From assembly GCA_029204225.1 (NCBI GenBank), contig CM055113.1, positions 5,552,647-5,616,646 on the forward strand: DNA of 64,000 bases, given 5' to 3'. The notes beneath the pieces are model-generated. The model ran no database searches. It was not told the DNA's origin and saw nothing but the letters and a program-made list of their open reading frames with translations. Shown piece by piece: positions 47,200 through 59,182 of the stretch. Numbering within the stretch: the first letter of the stretch is position 1; every line of letters starts with the position of its first letter. The position numbers were made by a program, and so were the translations under genes. Source of the stretch: Diphasiastrum complanatum (lineage: Eukaryota; Streptophyta; Lycopodiopsida; Lycopodiales; Lycopodiaceae).

Positions 47200-48277
47200 G
47201 TCCTATAGTGATTACAAGAAGGACTATCCTATACGATTTGCAAGTAGATAGCTTACGGATCTAGAGAAGAATTACTCAACAACAGACATGAAGCGTTAGC
47301 CATGATTTTTTCTGTTCGGAAATTTCGTCACTATTTCATGGAAACGCACTTTGCATTTTATACGGATCACTAGCCGTTATTTTATTTGGTAAACAAGACA
47401 TGCAATAGTGGACGTATTGCAAGATGGTTATTATTATTGACTAAATTTGACTTTCGAATTGTGGGTCAAAAGGGCAAGCAACATTATCTAGCTGATCATG
47501 TTTCGTGAATCAAATCCACACCAATTAATACTAAAGTGGATGATAAATTACCAGATGCTGCATTGTTCTATGTCGAAGCAATACCTCAGTGGGTAGCAGA
47601 TATTGTTGAGTACCTGATGCTAGGACAACTGAATGACTCCTTGACAAAAGTAAAAAAGAGACAATTGATTCATAAGGCTCAACCTTATCAATTGATTGCA
47701 GGACAATTGTATCGTCGTGGATCAGACAATATTCTATGTAGATGTGTTTTACCGCATGAAATCCCAGATTTAATCTTGTTTTTACATGATGGCATGGGCG
47801 GAGGACATTTTTCTACAGATATTACTGTACGCAAACTTTTGTAATCAGGTTGTTGGTGGCCTACGCTTCATAAGGACACAGAAAATTATATTCAGACATG
47901 TATGTTTGCCAGCGAGCATAACGGCCTACTAGACAGGACTATGAACCCTTGCATCCGATTTTATCGCAAGCACCGTTTGAAAAATGGGGACTTAATTATG
48001 TTGGTCCTATTCATCTTATTCATCTTGTCACGCAAGATCTCAGGCCCGATACACTATCGTAGCAACTGATTATATGACCAAGTGAATTGAAGCCAAAGCT
48101 GTCAAAGTTGCTGATGCGAAATCTACGACCAAATTTCTTTATAGAAATATTATTATCAGATTTGGATGTCCTATCGAGATTGTCAATGACCGGGGTACAC
48201 ACTTTGTTAATCAAACAATAAAGTGTTTACTGGAAGATTTTTTTGTTATACACAGATTTAGTACTCCTCCTTACTAT
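47200..48277 (+). pseudogene. Gypsy RNase H and integrase N-terminal region
   Basis: The plus strand encodes FRHYFMETHFAFYTDH (Gypsy RNase H), RIARWLLLLTKFDFRIVGQKGKQHYLADHVS, then an integrase zinc-finger region PYQLIAGQLYRRGSDNILCRCVLP and LHDGMGGGHFSTDITVRKLL (47536-47844), followed by a badly mutated core. Several stops and frameshifts are present. The similarity breaks at 48277 at the Copia LTR and resumes at 51493. RT and gag are not seen upstream. Confidence 0.85.
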
Positions 48278-48602
48278 TGTCACGGAAGCGAAACCGTTTC
48301 TTTTTTGTCTCTGTCTTCTTATTCGTGAATGATTTTGTGTCTTTGAATTTTCTTTTTGCACAGAAGCTATTTACAGGATCCAAGACACGCAACTGCACAT
48401 CACAGAACACATTCTATTCTAGCAATCAAGACAAAGATAGCACAAGACAAGGAGATGCACGAAAATAGAGCGACTGTATTATCAGTTTAGTTTTAGAGCG
48501 AGATCGTCAATGTCTGCTCTTTCGTTGTGTTCTGCTCATTGGCAGACTTTCATGCACAGCTCTATTGTTTCTAGTATCTTTCTTTTAAGCTCTATTCACT
48601 AC

Positions 48603-48609
<7 letters not shown>

Positions 48610-48693
<84 letters not shown>
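48610..48693 (+). repeat. (CT)n microsatellite in Copia LTR
   Basis: An uninterrupted CT run of about 84 bp inside the left LTR of the 48278-51492 element, at the same position as the longer run in the right LTR. Confidence 0.97.
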
Positions 48694-48695
<2 letters not shown>

Positions 48696-49103
48696 ATCTA
48701 TTCAGATTTCTTCTTTACACTGGTTTATGATTCAGAGAGCATCATTTATACCTCCACAGAGTGGAGTTTTACAAGATAGGAAAACGTAGAATCACGAGAC
48801 TAGTTAATGCTAATCAACTAGTTAGTTAGTCTCCATCGTTGCCACTCATTTCATTTGGGCGTGAACTCTATGACTCCAAGCCCGTTGAGCTGCCAGTTGG
48901 CAGCGCAAAAGACCCCTCTTCGTTCGTTTTGTTCTTTTCATTTCTTTGATACTTTTTTGTTTTGCGGTCCTGGAGGTGTGTTTAAGATTCACGAATGATT
49001 CGCGAATCGTTCATGCTTCAAGTCAAGGGACGTTGACTGTCGTGAATTGTTCTCGTTTGACCTTCATTTCTTGTTCGTGTTGCGACAAAGTTGCAGGAGT
49101 TCA

Positions 49104-50560
49104 TTCGGCTGTAATCATCTATGAACGTCAGAAAGTATCTCGAACCTGAGAGCGAATCCATCTTCATCGGTCCACAAACATCCGAGTGGACGAGCTCAAG
49201 AACTTCCTTGGCTTTTCTTTCCTCATGTGTGAATGGATTTTGATGTTGCTTGCCCTTCTGACAAGCTTCGCAGAACTCAGTTTCGGGCCTTGAAATGTTG
49301 AGACCTGTGACAATGTCTTTTCTGCTCATGTCGTACAGGCTCCGCATGTCCAGATGATACATTCTCCTATGCCAGAGCTGATTTTCATTTTTTGAAGCAT
49401 TTAATATGCTATCAGAGTTGTTGATTATTTTGGCCTAGTAGAGATTTCCTTCTCTGCATCCAATCGTCAGCAACTTGTTTGTTGTCCTCTCGATCATGCG
49501 GCAAGTGTTGCCATCGAACAAAACTCGTATGCCTAGATCTGTCATCTTGGAGACAAATAATAGATTTTTTCTGAGTGAGGGCACATAGAGTGCTCCTGGC
49601 AGCTCTACTTGACCTGACAGTGTTCGCAGCTATAGAGTGCCGATGCCTTTGACATCGTGTCTGCTTCCATTGCCTAGAATCACTACTCTGTCATTTTTGA
49701 GTTCATGAAAGTTGATCTTCTTGTTGTAGGTTATGTGTGACGTTGCTCCTGAATCGATGACTACATTGTAGTCGTGTTCAGAGTAGCTTGTTGAAGCTTC
49801 ATCGAGTATCGTGAAAGCTTCGTCACCTCTTTCTGCATCCTTAGATGACTCTGCAACGTTTGCATTTTCAGCTTTGTTTTTTCTTTTTGGATTAAATCTG
49901 CAATCGTATGTAGAGTGTCTTTTCTTCTTACAATGCATGCAAGGAATTGCTGGATTGAACCAACATTTGTTGGCCGTATGGCTTGGTTTGTGGCAGTGAT
50001 CACATAAAAACGATTGCTGATTCGAGGACTTCGTCTTCTCAAATCTTGGCTTGTTCTTGTATTTCTTCTTTCCTTTCGTGAAGAGAGCCTTCTCTTGATC
50101 ATTGTTTCCTTCTCCTTCATCTCTCATCTGTCTCTCGTCAGCGACAATATTGACTACTTTGTCGAATGTCATATCTGGTAGACTCAGTATGAGCATTCTC
50201 AGCGGCTGATAGGACGTCAGTAGAGATTTCATGCAGTCTTCACTTCATACTTCTGTAACAATCTTTCTCACGCTGCATGGCTACTTAGCAGTCTTCAATC
50301 TACATGAGTAGATCTTCATTTATGGACAAAATGATGATTGTCGTTGTGCCCTCATCTTTTCTGATCCATTCAGCTCTCCTCGGGTCTCCCTCTGGAGGCT
50401 GCACCTCTGAGAGTTCAGTCAGCGACCAGATGCCTTCGTCCTTCAGAAGTGTTTTGATTTTGGATTTCTAGATTCTGTAATTTGCGCCATCAAGACTGAT
50501 TGCCACTCTTGTATGGATTGTTGTAGCCATATTGTGTTGTCTGAAAGAATCACTATTGGG
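49104..50560 (-). pseudogene. Copia gag-protease-pre-integrase of the non-autonomous element
   Basis: From the minus-strand PBS the frame shows a gag start (TTIHTRVAISLDGA, about 50525), LLTSYQPLRMLILSLPDMTF, a zinc knuckle CDHCHKPSHTANKC with a second CMHCKKKRHSTYDC, and protease YNVVIDSGATSHITY (DSG intact). Further on are LDMRSLYDMSRKDIVTGL, the integrase zinc-finger Cys pair CEACQKGKQ, HSDVCGPM and YFLTFIDDYSR, where it is cut by the LTR. Stops near 49630 and 50240 interrupt it. At most a gag-like product was ever encoded by this deleted form. Confidence 0.85.
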
Positions 50561-50935
50561 ATATCAGTAGTCATAACCTGTGGGCTCTGATACCATGTCC
50601 CGAAAGCGAAAATGGTTTTTTTTGTCTTTGTCTTCTTATTCGCGAATGATTTTGTGTCTTTGAATTTTTTTTTGCACATAAGCTATTTACAGGATCCCAG
50701 ACACGCAATTGCACATCACAGAACACATTCTATTCTAGCAATCAAGACAAAGACAGCACAAGACAAGGAGATGCACAAAAATAAAGCGAGTGTATTATCA
50801 GTTTAGTTTTAGAGCGAGATCGTCAGTGTCTCGCTCGTTGGCGGAGTGACACTCTGCTCTTTCGCTATGTTCTACTCGTTGGCAGACTTTCATGCACAGC
50901 TCTATTGTTTCTAGTTTTTTTTTTCTGCTCTATTT

Positions 50936-51076
<141 letters not shown>

Positions 51077-51492
51077 GATCTATTCAGATTTTTTCTTCAC
51101 ACTGGTTTATGATTCAGAGAGGATCATTTATACCTCCACAGTGTGGAGTTTTACAAGATAGCTAAACGCAGAATCACGAGCCTAGTTAACGCTAATCAAC
51201 TAGTTAGTTAGTCTCCGTCGTTTTAGCTGGGCGTGAAGTCTACGACTCCAAGCCCGTTGAGCTGCCAGTTGGCAGCGCGAAAGATTCCTCTTCGTTCGTT
51301 TCATTCTTTTCATTTCTTTCGTAGTTTTTCGTTTTGCATCCCTTTGCGGTTTGCGATCCTGGAAGTGTGTCTACGATTCACAAATGATTCGCGAAACGTT
51401 CGTGCTTCGAGTCAAGGGACGTTGACTGTCGCGAATTGTTCTCGTTCGACCTTCGTTTCTTGTTCGTGTTGCGACAAAGTTGCAGGAGTTCA

Positions 51493-52043
51493 CCATTTCT
51501 GACAACTATCCTAGAGGGAATGGCCAAACCGAATCTTCCAATAAGATTCTCTGCACTACTAGGACAGAGACAGTTGAAGCGAGTTGGTCTGATTGGGAAC
51601 ATAAACTGTATGCAACATAATGGGCATTCAGAACCGCTTACAGAAATAGTACAAATCAAACACCCTTTCAACTGATTTATGGTCAATATGTTGTCATGCC
51701 GATAGAATTTTTAATCCCATCTTTACGCATAGTGGCAATAGAACGGTTAAATAATGATAAGTCTTTACAACTACGTCATGAAGCGTTGCACAAATTATGT
51801 GAAACACAATTGATGGCAATTCATGCGTTAGCAGCAACAAAAGCCCGCCGAAAGGCACGACACGATCGGCGATTGCACAAAAAAGATCTGAAAGCAGGAG
51901 ATCTTGCACTAGTGTACAAAACCAAGCTGATCAAGGAAAAATTGAAGTTTAGTGGTGAGGGCCCGTATAAAGTGAAGAAAATCCTGAACTATGGCGCAGT
52001 AATTCTTGAGCACTTGGATGAAAACTATTTGATACTCCGGTGA
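51493..52043 (+). pseudogene. Gypsy integrase C-terminal part
   Basis: It resumes the Gypsy integrase with SDNYPRGNGQTESSNKIL, then (51696-52043) a 115-residue open frame MPIEFLIPSLRI ... RRKARHDRRLHKKDLKAGDLALVYKTK..., the usual integrase C-terminal end with its GEGPYKVKKIL block. It continues the element interrupted at 48277. Confidence 0.9.
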
Positions 52044-52706
52044 ATGGCAGTCGATTACGCCAGTTTTGGTAGCCTGCTCCGCCAGTTCAGCAAGTCTGAT
52101 CTCAATGATTTTTAATTTTATTTGTTTTTTAATTTTTTGTTTTCAATATTTAATTGTTCAGTTTTTGTTTGAAAAAGACAGTAAAAAAATATTTAAAAAA
52201 AACTGAGAAAAGACTGATGAGCAAAAGTCAGAAAAGTCATCAGCAAGGAAAAAAGGAGGAACAATATTTTTGATGAAAAATGACTTATAAAATTATTGTT
52301 TCAGTCAGACGTGTCCTATACTATATCAGAAACCTTCACTGAGACTCCACAATGTACATCCACTTCAGATATGTCTATATTGAGATGGACGAAGTTTCTT
52401 TTCTAGAAACAATATCTTTTTTTGAGTCAGACAAAGGATCAGCAATATGCCATTTTGGGAAGCTTTGCCGAGCACCTTACTGTCATTATGAACCTTCGCT
52501 GACATGATAGATGGCCTTAAAATGTCAACATTAGGTTGGCCATAGCCTCAGATCTTGAAAAAATGCACTTATAACAGTACTTGGGCAAAGGACTCTCCTG
52601 GGCAAAGGTTCATCCTTCGCCAACTCTGGAAAACGTTTGCCAAATAGGTTCAGATCCTCAAAAACTTTCACCGAGATTTTTATAGTCTATTTTCACAGTA
52701 CGGTAC
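52044..52706 (+). other. Non-coding stretch between integrase and downstream ORF
   Basis: T-rich then A-rich sequence with many stops. The wording at 52440-52690 resembles the leader-like 27770-28150 region. Confidence 0.45.
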
Positions 52707-53039
52707 ATGCTTGCAAATTTTTGTTCAGAAGTGATCAGTCAAACTAGTATTCAGTGTAATGGACCCTCCAAATTCACCTATAAGTTGGCTGAATTCGATT
52801 CATTCCTCACTTGTGCTAGCGAAGCTCTTGCCAATTTGATCCGAAAATACTCTTATCAACCAGAAGATTATTCAGCTGGACAGAGAATTGAAGATTGCCA
52901 AGCAGCACAAAGAAAAATCTGAAGCTGAAAAGAAGACGGCACAGCAACAGGCTGATCGCCTTGAAGGATACGTCATCTCCCTACAAAACGCCCTGACAAC
53001 CGCACAAGATCAGGTGGACAAGGCCGTGCAGGATGCAAA

Positions 53040-53864
53040 TGTAGAAAAAAATACAAAATGGACCAAAAGTGGATCCTAGTCTGATCCTCAAGAGGGATTG
53101 GATGTTAGATTTACTTGATCTATCAATTTACATAAGATTAAGATCAATCTAGATTAATTCTAGACATAAAAACCTAACAAGAACAATCATTAATGAAGGT
53201 AGATGTACTTCCTGGCTTCACACGAGTGAAACCCTGTCAGAGTATGGACTCCAACCTTAGAATAAAGTACACTATGATAGAACCTTAAAACAATCAAAAC
53301 AAATGTAGACAAATAGAGAGAATTACACAAAATTGCTTCCAAAAATGAAGATTGATGTTTCATGTTGATTGTGGCCAAATATGCTTCTATATATACACTT
53401 TTTGGAGCTCGAGGTACTGATCATGCATCAGATATCACACGTGTGAAGATGATTTGTCATCATCATGCAATTTTGACACTTGGATCAAACTTTCTATTTT
53501 GGACATTTTTGGTCCAATTTCCTACTATATGGAGATCTTCATACAAATCTTCTAGAAGCAAAAACTCGCCTACTTCAGCTTTTTCCACACGTGTGAGCTG
53601 TCCTCTACACATGGGATGTGACACCTATCCAAAGGATTTGCCTCATGCAATCAATAGATTGATGCCTCGTGTCATAGATCTAGAAAACTAGTTTTTGGCC
53701 TTTTTAGCCACTAGAACTTGAATTAAATCATATGTACAACATATATGATTATGGTACATGACAAGTACACTAATTTCACACGTGAAAACAGGCTCCACAC
53801 ATGTGCGATTATCCTATATACAAGATTTTGGCCTCTACCAAGCATTATTTTTGCATTTTTCACA
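53040..53864 (-). repeat. 3' LTR of the nested Copia
   Basis: 825 bp; on the minus strand it starts TGTGAAAAATGC and ends TTTTTTTCTACA. It aligns with 58436-59182 throughout, apart from an ~80-bp segment near 53425-53510 missing from the other. Confidence 0.93.
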
Positions 53865-53901
53865 CTCCTCAAAAATCTAGCTTGGTAAAGCTAGCATATA
53901 T

Positions 53902-55325
53902 CTATCTATAACTCCAAAGAGCCAATCTTAATTTAACAAATGGATCTTTAGGCAATGCCTTGGTGAGTATATCAGCAATGCAATCTGATGATGAAACATG
54001 AATAAGCTTGATCTCCTTTGCTTGCACTTTTTCCCTCACGAAATGATGTGAAATCTCAATTTGCTTTGTTCGAGCATGGAAGATTGGATTGTTTGCAAGT
54101 TGTTGAACTGCTTGATTGTCACAATATATGCATGGAATGTCTTCATCCTTGATCACATGTAGCTCCTCCAAAAGCCTTTTAAGCCAAAAAACCTCCTTTG
54201 TTGTTGCTGTCATAGCTTTATACTCGGATTCTGTTGATGAAAGAGAGATGGTATCTTGCTTTTTTGGAAAGCCAAGATATAGCTCCTCCACATAAGAACA
54301 TAGCAAATGCACTTATGGATCTTCTATCCATCTTTTCACCTGCAAAACTTGAGTTCGAATATGCTCTTAAACAAATATTAGTCCTTTCATAAACTATGCC
54401 AAAGTCTTTTGTAGCCGAGATGTACCTTAACACCCTTTTTGCTCCTTTCCAATGACATATTAATGGACTTTGCATGTATTGACTCAATTTGCCAACACAA
54501 AAACTAAGATCAAATCTAGTGATGGTTAAGTATATCAAGGAACCAATAAGCATTCTATAGGTAGTGATGTCCTCAAAGGATGCTTCATCACTTTCCTTAG
54601 AAACTTTTACACTTAGTTCCATGGGACTTTCAACTCCTTTACAATCAATCATGCCAAATTTTGTTAAGATTGATCTAGCATACTTAGATTTACATATGAA
54701 AGTAAAATCATTACTTCTAGTGACTTCTATTCCAAGCATAACTTTAAGAAGTCCTAGATCTGCCATTCTAAATTCACTAGACAAGGAAATTTTTACATTT
54801 TTAATGCCATCTAGATCATTTCTTGTGAGTATAATGTCATCAACATATAAAACTAAGATAATGATCTTTCCATCATTACATTTGTAGTACAATGATGGTT
54901 CATAAGAACTTAGAACAAATCTAATGGAAATAAGATAGGAATGCAACCTAGAGTACCATGCTCTTGGTGCTTGCTTGAGTCCATAAAAACTCTTCTTCAA
55001 GAAACACACCTTGCCTTTTTCTCCATCTTTGATGAAGCCCTTGGGTTGGCACATGTAGATTTCCTCTTCCAAGAATCCATTCAAGAAAGCATTTGTCACA
55101 TCAAGTTGGAAGAGCTCCCATTTGAAAGAAGTAGCAAGACATATGATTAATCTAATGGTTACAAGCTTTGCAACATGTGCAAAGGTTTCATCATAATCTA
55201 TGCCTTTGACTTGCAAAAAACCTTTTGCTACAAGTCTAGCTTTATACTTATGAATGGAACCATCTTAATTATATTTCAATCTATATATCCATTTACAAGT
55301 AAGAGCATTCTTTACATAAGGTAAA
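53902..55325 (-). pseudogene. Copia reverse transcriptase and RNase H
   Basis: On the minus strand RT begins with WIYRLKYN (stop) DGSIHKYKARLVAKGF and continues through FLNGFLEEEIYMCQPKGF, SFYGLKQAPRAWYSRL and the active-site YVDDIIL (54218-55216). Next comes SLIYLTITRFDLSFCVGKLS and RNase H with SLSSTESEYKAM, CIYCDNQAVQQL and ADILTKALPKDPF. A TAA stop near 55265 and a one-base slip in a T-run near 54263 break the frame. All catalytic blocks are visible, so decay is slight. Confidence 0.93.
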
Positions 55326-56816
55326 TTAACAAGCTTCCAAGTTGGATTTTCCATTAATGCATGAAACTCTACTTGCATAGCTTTCCCTCCAATATTGAGA
55401 CTTATTTGCTTCCTCAAAACTAGTTGGTCCTTCAAGCATAGTAGTCAAGGAAGTATAAGAGTTGAGTAGTTGAGAATCTTCCCTTTGCTCCCCTTTGTCA
55501 TTATAACTGAGCCTTGATGGCTCAATCCTTGTCCTTGTTGATCTTCTTGGCACCCTTGGACTTTGAGTAAGTTCCACTTGGTCTTCATCTTCATGAAGCT
55601 CCTCCTCGGCCATAACATGATCCTTGCCAAGTTGAGTGTTGTTGGAAGTCACCTTTCCTTTGGCTTGGAGAGATTCATCAAAAAGTACATCTCTACTTAC
55701 AACAACTTTCTTGGCAATAGGATCAAATATCCTATAAGCTTTCTTACTTTCACTATAACCAACAAAGATGCCTTTGAAAGAAGTGGCATCTTCCTTTTTC
55801 CTTGTTTCTAAAGGAATATGTACATAACAAGTACATCCAAAAACTTTCAAATCACTAAGATTTGGCTTTTTTCCAAACAATACTTCATAAGGTGTAAGTC
55901 CTTTAATAGCACTATTAGTCATTCTATTACATAGAAAGTTTGCACATAAAATAGCTTCTCTCCAAATTGAAATAGGAAGTGATGCATCTAATCTCAAAGC
56001 TTTAGCACACTCACATAGTGTCCTATTCTTTCTCTCAGCTACTCCATTTTGTTGTGGAATATATGTGCAAGTAAACTCTCTCCTAATGCCATTAGTTTCA
56101 CAAAACTCTTTCAACCTATTGGAGATGTACTCCCCTCCATTATCACTTCTTAATACTTTCAAGCTAGTATTAAGTTACTTTTCCACAAGAGTTTTGAACT
56201 TTACAAAGGACTCAAAAACGTCACTTTCCTTAGACAAGAGATAAACCCAAGAGTATCTTGATCTATCATCAATAAAAGTGACATACATAAGAGCTCCACC
56301 ATTTGATTCATGTGAAAATGAATGAACATCCGAGTGTATAAGGTCAAGAGGAGAGTTAGATCTTGTCAAAGATCTCTTGAAAGGTAGCTTATGAGATTTG
56401 GAAAGTCCACAACCTTCACAAAGCTTGCCACACTTGGATATGGTTTTGGGAAGTCCACTTGCTAGCTCCTTTGTCACCATGGTCTCCATAGCTTTGTAGT
56501 TAGGATGGCCTAACCTATTGTGCCATAATTCCACTTGAGTGAGCTCCTCCCTTGCCATGTTCACACTTCCAACCATCACATTAGCATCCAATTTGAATAA
56601 CCTCCCTTGCTTGAAACCACTAGCAATACATTTTTCATCTTTCAAGATAGAACATGCTCCATGCTTGAAATGTACATCTAATCCACTATCCATAAGTTGT
56701 CCTACACTCAACAAGTTCTTTGTAATTGAAGGTACATAAAGAACATTGTCTAGATCTACTTTTTTAGATGATCCTAGACATAAAGGAATGGATCCAACAC
56801 CTACAATCTTGATCAC
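55326..56816 (-). pseudogene. Copia pre-integrase and integrase
   Basis: The 56175-56816 part has LYVPSITKNLLSVGQL, zinc finger ELWHNRLGHPN ... KLCEGCGLSKSHK, and core YVTFIDDRSRYSWVYLL. After a TAA stop at about 56172 (CAA in the 5820-7158 copy, so a C-to-T nonsense change) the 55326-56162 part gives VLRSDNGGEYISN, PQQNGVAERKNR and LFGKKPNLSDLKVFGC. The DDE catalytic residues are all present. Confidence 0.93.
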
Positions 56817-57905
56817 TTGCAGTGAAGATAAATCTCTTTGAACTATTGTAAGAAAGTAGATTAGAAAAGTAGTCTTTTTGGTGAGTCATGTGAGAGCTTG
56901 CCCCACTATCAATCCACCAAGTGTGTTGATTAGATATTTGTGGTGAGGATACCATCAAAGATAGATTGCCTTCTTCCTCCTCCTCCTCAAGCACAAGATT
57001 GTATTGATTGTCCTTCTCTTGGACATTTTTCTTCTTGTAGCACTCGGATGCAAAATGTCCATTTTTTCCACAAAAGAAACACTTGAGCTTCTTCTTGTCC
57101 TTCTTGCTCTTGCCTTTGGAACTTGATGCTCCATCTTTGCTCTCCATCTCCATGTCTTGAGTCTTCTTGGATGGAAACTTTTTCTTCTTGCCTTTCAAGG
57201 AAAAGTTAGCTTTTTCATCACCATCATTCAAAGATAAGGAACTCATCCTACTTTTGATATGAAGCATTCTACTCTCCTCACTTACAAGCACACTTTGAAG
57301 TTTTTCAATACTAGGAAGTGAATCTTGAATAGCAAAGGTTTGAACAAGATTGGAATAATCGTCTTCTAATCCATTCAAAATGATTTGAACTAATTTATCA
57401 TCTTTGATTTTATCATCTATAGAAGACAACTCCTTATTCAAAGATTTGATTCTAAAGACATAATTTTAGGCACTTTCACTACTTCCTTTCATGTTTTGAA
57501 GAATTTGATTCCTAAGCATGAGTATCCTTGAAGTATTCTTGGATCCATAAATTGCTTTTAATGAATTCCATGCCTCTTTGGATGTGGTACAAGATGAGAT
57601 TTCCTTCTAAAGTTCATTACTTACATTCATCTTCATGCAATGTATGCAACTCTACATCTCTTTTTGTACTTTACCAATTCAACTCCTCCTTGAGGTTCTA
57701 CTGCCACCTCAAGTACTATGTCATAAAGATCATGAATTACAAGCAAAGACTCCATTCGAACTATCCAAGCAGCATAATTAGTGGATGTAAGCCTTTCACT
57801 AGCTTCAAGCAAAAAACCACCCATTGATGCCATTTTTAAATGTGAAAAAGCACTAGAAACTCTTATGGTTTCTCTAAGAGATCTGAACCTAAAGTCTTCT
57901 AGCAA
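56764..57905 (-). pseudogene. Copia gag and protease
   Basis: The gag start is MASMGGFLLEASERL with TSTNYAAWIVRMESLLVIHDL (57633-57905). After a break near 57450-57630 the frame continues with LDDKI-type segments, VSEESRM, a Lys-rich region and zinc knuckle CFFCGKNGHFASEC, then protease TWWIDSGASSHMTHQKDYF with intact DSG (56764-57441). A frameshift joins it to pre-integrase near 56800. Confidence 0.9.
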
Positions 57906-58435
57906 TTAGAAAGCTTGTAGACACAATCCTATCACTCATTAACCAATCTAGAAGGATGGAAATTTAGATTCTAGTCTCAAACTTGCAAAATCACTCCTTA
58001 ATCTATGATTTTTAGCAATCTCTCTCTTCAACTTCAACATGCACTCAAAAAATCAAAGAAAATCATTTAATGCTCCTAATTTAAGCTTCAATTTTAATTT
58101 TTTTGGCTGATCTAATCCAAGAACTAATCAAAAGTTTAGAATCTCTATTGAAAATGCTTGATTTTGCACTAAAAATCTCTCAAATTGGGTGTGTGAGTCA
58201 AATTGTACAAATTTTTGAATTTTCTTAGCCAAAACCGGAGCTGTACGGCCTCACACGTGTGAAAAGTGTTCCTACAGCCCACAACAAGTTCTGGTCCAAA
58301 ATTTTTGGGAATACCTATCAAATCCAACTCGTTATCCAAAAATTTGCTAGTTTCCAAAAACTTGCTAATTTTGGCTTTGATTTGGATCAACCCTATCAAT
58401 TTCAATAAAACCTCTTGTACTTGGCTCTCATACCA

Positions 58436-59182
58436 TGTGGAAAAAAGTACAAAATGGACCAAGAGTGGATCCTAATCTGATCCTCAAGAGGGATTGGATG
58501 TTAGATTTTCTTGATCTATCAATCTACATAAGATTAAGATCAATCTAGATCAATTCTAGACATAAAAACCTAACAAGAATAATCATTAATGAAGGTAGAT
58601 GTACTTGCTAGTTTCACACGTGTGAAATTCTGTCAGAGTACGGACTCCAACCTTAAAATAAAGTACACTATGATAGAACCTCAAAACAATCAAAACCAAT
58701 GTAGACAAATAGAGAGAATTACACAAAATTGCTTCCAAAATCAAGATTGATGTTTCATGTTGATTGTGGCCAAATAAGCCTCTATATATACACTTTTTTG
58801 GAGCTCGAGGTACTGATCATTTTGGGCATTTTTGGTCCCTACTATATGGAGATCTTCATACAAATCTTCTAGAAGGAAAAACTCGCCTACTTCAGCTTTT
58901 TCCACACGTGTGAGTTGTCCTCTACACATGGGATGTGACACCTATCCAAAGTATTTGGCTCATGCAATCAATAAATTGATGCCATGTGTCATATATCTAG
59001 AAAACTAGTATTTGGCCTTTTTAGCCACTAGAACTTGAATTAAATCATATGTGCAACATATATGATTGTGGTACATGACAAGTACACTAATTTCACACGT
59101 GAGAACAGGCTCCACACATGTGTAAATTATCATATATACAAGATTTTGGCCTCTACCAAGCATTATTTTTGCATTTTTCACA
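58436..59182 (-). repeat. 5' LTR of the nested Copia
   Basis: 747 bp; on the minus strand it is followed directly by the primer site TGGTATGAGAGCC. Shorter than its partner by one internal deletion. Confidence 0.93.

Larger units (their letters stand above)
53040..59182 (-). mobile_element. Nearly complete Copia element nested in the accessory ORF
   Basis: LTRs are 53040-53864 (825 bp) and 58436-59182 (747 bp), with TGTG...CACA termini. The target duplication GCAAA is at 53035-53039 and 59183-59187. On the minus strand the PBS is TGGTATGAGAGCC next to 58436, and the polypurine tract TTTTTGAGGAG ends at 53865. The interior runs gag, protease, integrase, RT and RNase H in Copia order. The right LTR lacks about 80 bp of the left one. 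It is the best-preserved mobile element in the window and is related to the fragments at 4660-7158. Confidence 0.95.
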